Source of the DNA: Phytophthora colocasiae
Taxonomy: Eukaryota > Oomycota > Peronosporomycetes > Peronosporales > Peronosporaceae
Assembly: GCA_018806915.1 (NCBI GenBank)
Contig: JAGKQI010000059.1
Span: 310,001-374,000 of the forward strand
DNA length: 64,000 bases
Direction: 5' to 3'
Shown: piece by piece, positions 61,438 to 64,000 of the stretch
How the letters are laid out: every line of letters starts with the position of its first letter
Position numbering within the stretch: the stretch's first letter is position 1
Notes under the pieces: model-generated
What the model saw: only the letters and a program-made list of their open reading frames with translations
Told to the model about the DNA's origin: nothing
The model's database searches: none
Program-made: the position numbers and the translations under genes

Positions 61438-62936
61438 GCTGGTTGCGGTGTGCCCAGAGCCAAGGAAAACGTGAAATGGCGAGGGTTTTATCATTCTATC
61501 GAGGAGGCAGACGTAAGAGAGACAACAAGGATCTGCTAGACTTGTCCCCGTATTGCAGTGTTACTGCTTTTACATTAGCCTTACCATTAAGAGCCCCGAC
61601 TCAAGGTTTACGGCTCCGCTAATGCCTGCCAGTTTATAGACGATTCGTGAGCCTCCCGCTACGGGACATAGTAACTAGGCGATTTCCTTCTTGGTGTAGC
61701 TGACCTCAGGGCGAAATGTTCGTTTAGTTTTCACTTGGTAGTGGCCAATGTATTTTCAATGAATAATGATGAGTAAGTTTCCTAAGTCTTTACACTCTGC
61801 ATTGCACTTGCCTCCGGTGAAATCACCGGTGGGTGAAATTAGTATCGCTGATACAGGCAACATTGTATAATACATGTTCATGCAGATTTAATCTCTGTAG
61901 ATGTGGTATCAACTTGACGACCACCGTAACGTGAAGAGCTGAGGACCCCCGATCTACCGGTGTAGTGCTGGTACTAGTAAGCCATACTGGCTCTCGAGCA
62001 GGCTTCGAGAACTTCACGCCAAGGATTGTGGACTGGAGTAAACTTGGTACAAGCACTGTGATGTTTTCCAACTGATCATCTTCAGATCTGTCGCTAGACG
62101 TACACGGTACCATGTACATGTACAACACTGGAGTCGGGCGCTTGTGAAGCGGCACACGAACGTTTGTTCGAAAGCAAATCCTTTCTTCACAAGAATTGGT
62201 CCCCGCTCATTTTCGCACCGTGCGTCGTGAGGTACATGTTCTATACGATGTTCAGGTACTTGGGTGGCCCCAAAGAGATGTCTATGGTTGTCTTCACATT
62301 TGCGTGTATCTCGTTCAATATCGCACGTTCCTTGTCGTGTAACTTACACGGTATAAGAAACATGACACACTGGCGACTATCGAAAGCACACAAAGCACTA
62401 AGAGAGTGTACGTCTTGGAAGGTGCGGCGTTCACTACTACTGTAGAGTATAATCTTCATCTGATGGGCGAGACGTCTGTTGTCTAGTAGATTCCATCTCT
62501 AGAACATTTCAATTCTCCAGAGTTCTGCTGCCCAAGGTCAGGATTGTACAGGAGAAAACTACTCAACTTGAGTAGCTCAAGCAGTAGCAGTATGGAGTAC
62601 ATAGACTCGAGTGCGATAGTATTCTGGAGACTCTCCAGATTTACTTTGAAGTAATAGGCAACTAGCACCATTGTACATGTGTGCTGCCACAAAAACGGAG
62701 TGAATATTCATCCCGTAGCTGCTCTGCAAGCCATTTCCATATCCAAATACAGGACAACGAACTGCATTATCGCCAGGATGCAGTATCAACACAACCTCCA
62801 CATCATACAACTCCAGTTCTGAGCCCATTTTCCCCACCAATACTGCGTCACATTAGAAACCTCCTCCATTCTTCAGCAGATAAACTCAACTGGAGCAAAA
62901 CTGAGCTTTAATTTACACGTCATTTTGCATATTTGT
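61438..62936. other. Intergenic region, no gene seen
   Basis: About 1.5 kb between polygalacturonase and DPH3. Short open frames (for example 62164-62445 on plus) resemble nothing and lack splice support. The polygalacturonase promoter must be in the first few hundred bases. Confidence 0.5.
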
Positions 62937-63155
62937 TCACTCCTCATCCTCCTTGAGCTCTGGCAGATTTTCCTCGTCGAATATCACGCGAATGGTCAGC
63001 GAGCAGCTCGGGCAAGTGGCGATGTCTTCGCCGTCGTAAAGCTCCTCCAGGTCGATGCAGAAGCGGTCGCCACACGGACACGGATAGTAGTACACCTGCT
63101 CCTCGGCGTCGAACTCCATGTCCTCGATCTCCACCTCGTCATACACGGCCGACAT
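62937..63155 (-). CDS. DPH3: Diphthamide biosynthesis protein 3 (CSL zinc finger)
   Basis: A single 72-codon exon, full family length. [13 protein letters not shown], then [18 protein letters not shown] and [14 protein letters not shown] hold the four cysteines (CxC...CxxC, the CSL finger). DPH3 passes electrons to the radical enzyme DPH1-DPH2 in the first step of diphthamide formation on elongation factor 2, and also supports Elongator. The C-terminus is acidic. The 5' neighbour sequence shows no further coding exon. Confidence 0.93.
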   Translation of the reverse strand: MSAVYDEVEIEDMEFDAEEQVYYYPCPCGDRFCIDLEELYDGEDIATCPSCSLTIRVIFDEENLPELKEDEE

Positions 63156-63359
63156 CGTCTCCGGCTGATTGAATTGCTGACCAACAAATAATTTACCTGT
63201 GAAAACACATTGATTGAGGTAATGTATGATCAGATGTAGCCATTTCTCAATATGGCTACACTAAAGGCAACTTGAAGGTAACTTTTTAGTAGGATTCAAC
63301 TTGGTTATCCATCCGTTCGAGGAAAATGGCCATTGCTATCGAGTTTACGACCCCGTGAG

Positions 63360-64000
63360 TTAGTTTGTTTTGCCGAAGAGACGAGTCAAGAAGCCTGAAG
63401 ATGGCACGCCAGCGTCCGCAGTTCCGGCCACAGACACTCCAGAGGCCCCCACAGTGCCCATTGCTGCTTCGCCAAACTGCGTTTTGCGTCGCCCACCGCC
63501 GCGAATTGGCCGGATAACACCGTCACCACCGTAGATGGATCCACCACGCAGAGTCTTAATCACTCCCGTGTCGGTACTTCCCATTGCAGCTACAAGAGCG
63601 GCATTTGTGTGGTTGAGCTGCGCCTCGAAGTGCGAGCGTTGGGCGCCACGGAAGTCGGCGATTTGGTCGCGCAGGTGCGTCAGCTCCTCCACGTGCTTCT
63701 CAGCCTGTGCGCGCATGTTCCCGGCCATGATCCGATTGTTCGCCTCCACCTGCTTAATCCTTTCGTCGCGTAACGTCAGCTTCTTCTTGGCTTCTGACAG
63801 CTCCAGCTCCAGTGACGCGTACTTGCGCAGCAACTGCCGGTGGACAGCAACAAGTTGTTCAAGCTTCTGTTGAATGGAACGCATATGCTGCCGCTCACGG
63901 GCGGACATGCCGCTGGTACTTCCTGTGGGTGAAGAAGGGGTTGAACCACCTTCTCCAGTCGAGGCACCAGCACGATCCGCGTGCGCTTCAAGGTCCCGGA
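63360..64000 (-). CDS. Kinesin-1 heavy chain, C-terminal tail, partial
   Basis: The frame is open from the stop at 63360 to the end of the window, so the motor and most of the stalk lie beyond. The visible 213 residues contain the conserved neck/tail coil IQQKLEQLVAVHRQLLRKYA, LTLRDERIKQVEANNRIM and AEKHVEELTHLRDQIAD, which is the fungal/oomycete kinesin-1 signature. The basic RPIRGGGRRK near the end is the auto-inhibitory IAK-like region. It carries membranous cargo along microtubules. The end SGFLTRLFGKTN is a divergent tail. Confidence 0.88.
   Translation of the reverse strand, partial: RDLEAHADRAGASTGEGGSTPSSPTGSTSGMSARERQHMRSIQQKLEQLVAVHRQLLRKYASLELELSEAKKKLTLRDERIKQVEANNRIMAGNMRAQAEKHVEELTHLRDQIADFRGAQRSHFEAQLNHTNAALVAAMGSTDTGVIKTLRGGSIYGGDGVIRPIRGGGRRKTQFGEAAMGTVGASGVSVAGTADAGVPSSGFLTRLFGKTN

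Noticed and set aside
1..64000. CRISPR arrays, bacterial operons or prophage
   Set aside because: Spliced eukaryotic genes throughout; no regularly spaced direct repeats with unique spacers. The only short-repeat array (25674-25969) has no spacers.

Overview
This window is nuclear DNA of a eukaryote, most likely a flagellate-forming oomycete of the Phytophthora/Pythium type. Reasons: compact genes with short (about 50-90 bp) GT-AG introns on both strands, a ciliary outer-dynein-arm docking-like coiled-coil gene, a fungal-type kinesin-1 tail, a GH28 polygalacturonase, oomycete-like initiator motifs (GCTCATT plus pyrimidines) and gypsy and copia retrotransposons. Genus and species cannot be fixed from sequence alone.

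Layout. 1-8804: 5' part of a decayed Ty3/gypsy element on the minus strand (integrase, RNase H, RT, protease, gag, then a putative 5' LTR); its 3' end lies before the window. 8911-25191: housekeeping genes: SSU72 phosphatase, a PHD/ePHD reader, an AGC kinase, a SET/SMYD-type protein, a full NPC1 homologue, a coiled-coil axonemal-type protein and adenosine deaminase. 25192-27034: an inverted array of 20-bp repeats beside an unrecognised zinc-finger/HPDK-motif gene. 27276-33954: a WDR26/GID7-type LisH-CTLH-WD40 gene interrupted by a complete copia element (129-bp identical LTRs, 5-bp target duplication). 33943-35755: a frame-broken Fanzor (eukaryotic TnpB relative). 35963-38945: the 3' relic of a duplicated CLC gene followed by an eight-exon CLC chloride channel gene. 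39031-43376: a QRICH2/DUF4795-like coiled-coil gene and a probable Mediator MED1. 43476-50935: three paralogous HMIT-type (proton/myo-inositol) transporters with a small PH-like gene among them. 51055-57970: a PH-START-START-TM-acyltransferase fusion, divergent from a second NPC1-family transporter lacking the N-terminal sterol-binding domain. 58088-64000: ribosomal protein S11, complex I 21 kDa subunit, polygalacturonase, DPH3 and the tail of kinesin-1.

How the genes relate. There are no operons; most neighbours are unrelated housekeeping genes. A loose lipid/polyol transport theme (two NPC1-family proteins, a double-START protein, three inositol-type carriers) is notable because Phytophthora-type oomycetes take up sterols rather than making them, but proximity does not prove a joint pathway. 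The best leads are the PH-START-START-acyltransferase fusion, the Fanzor relic, the copia insertion in GID7 with a half-tRNA-type primer site that contains the gag start codon, and the CLC channel with glycine at the gating-glutamate position. All exon joins were read by eye from splice signals, frame and family similarity; none is backed by transcripts.
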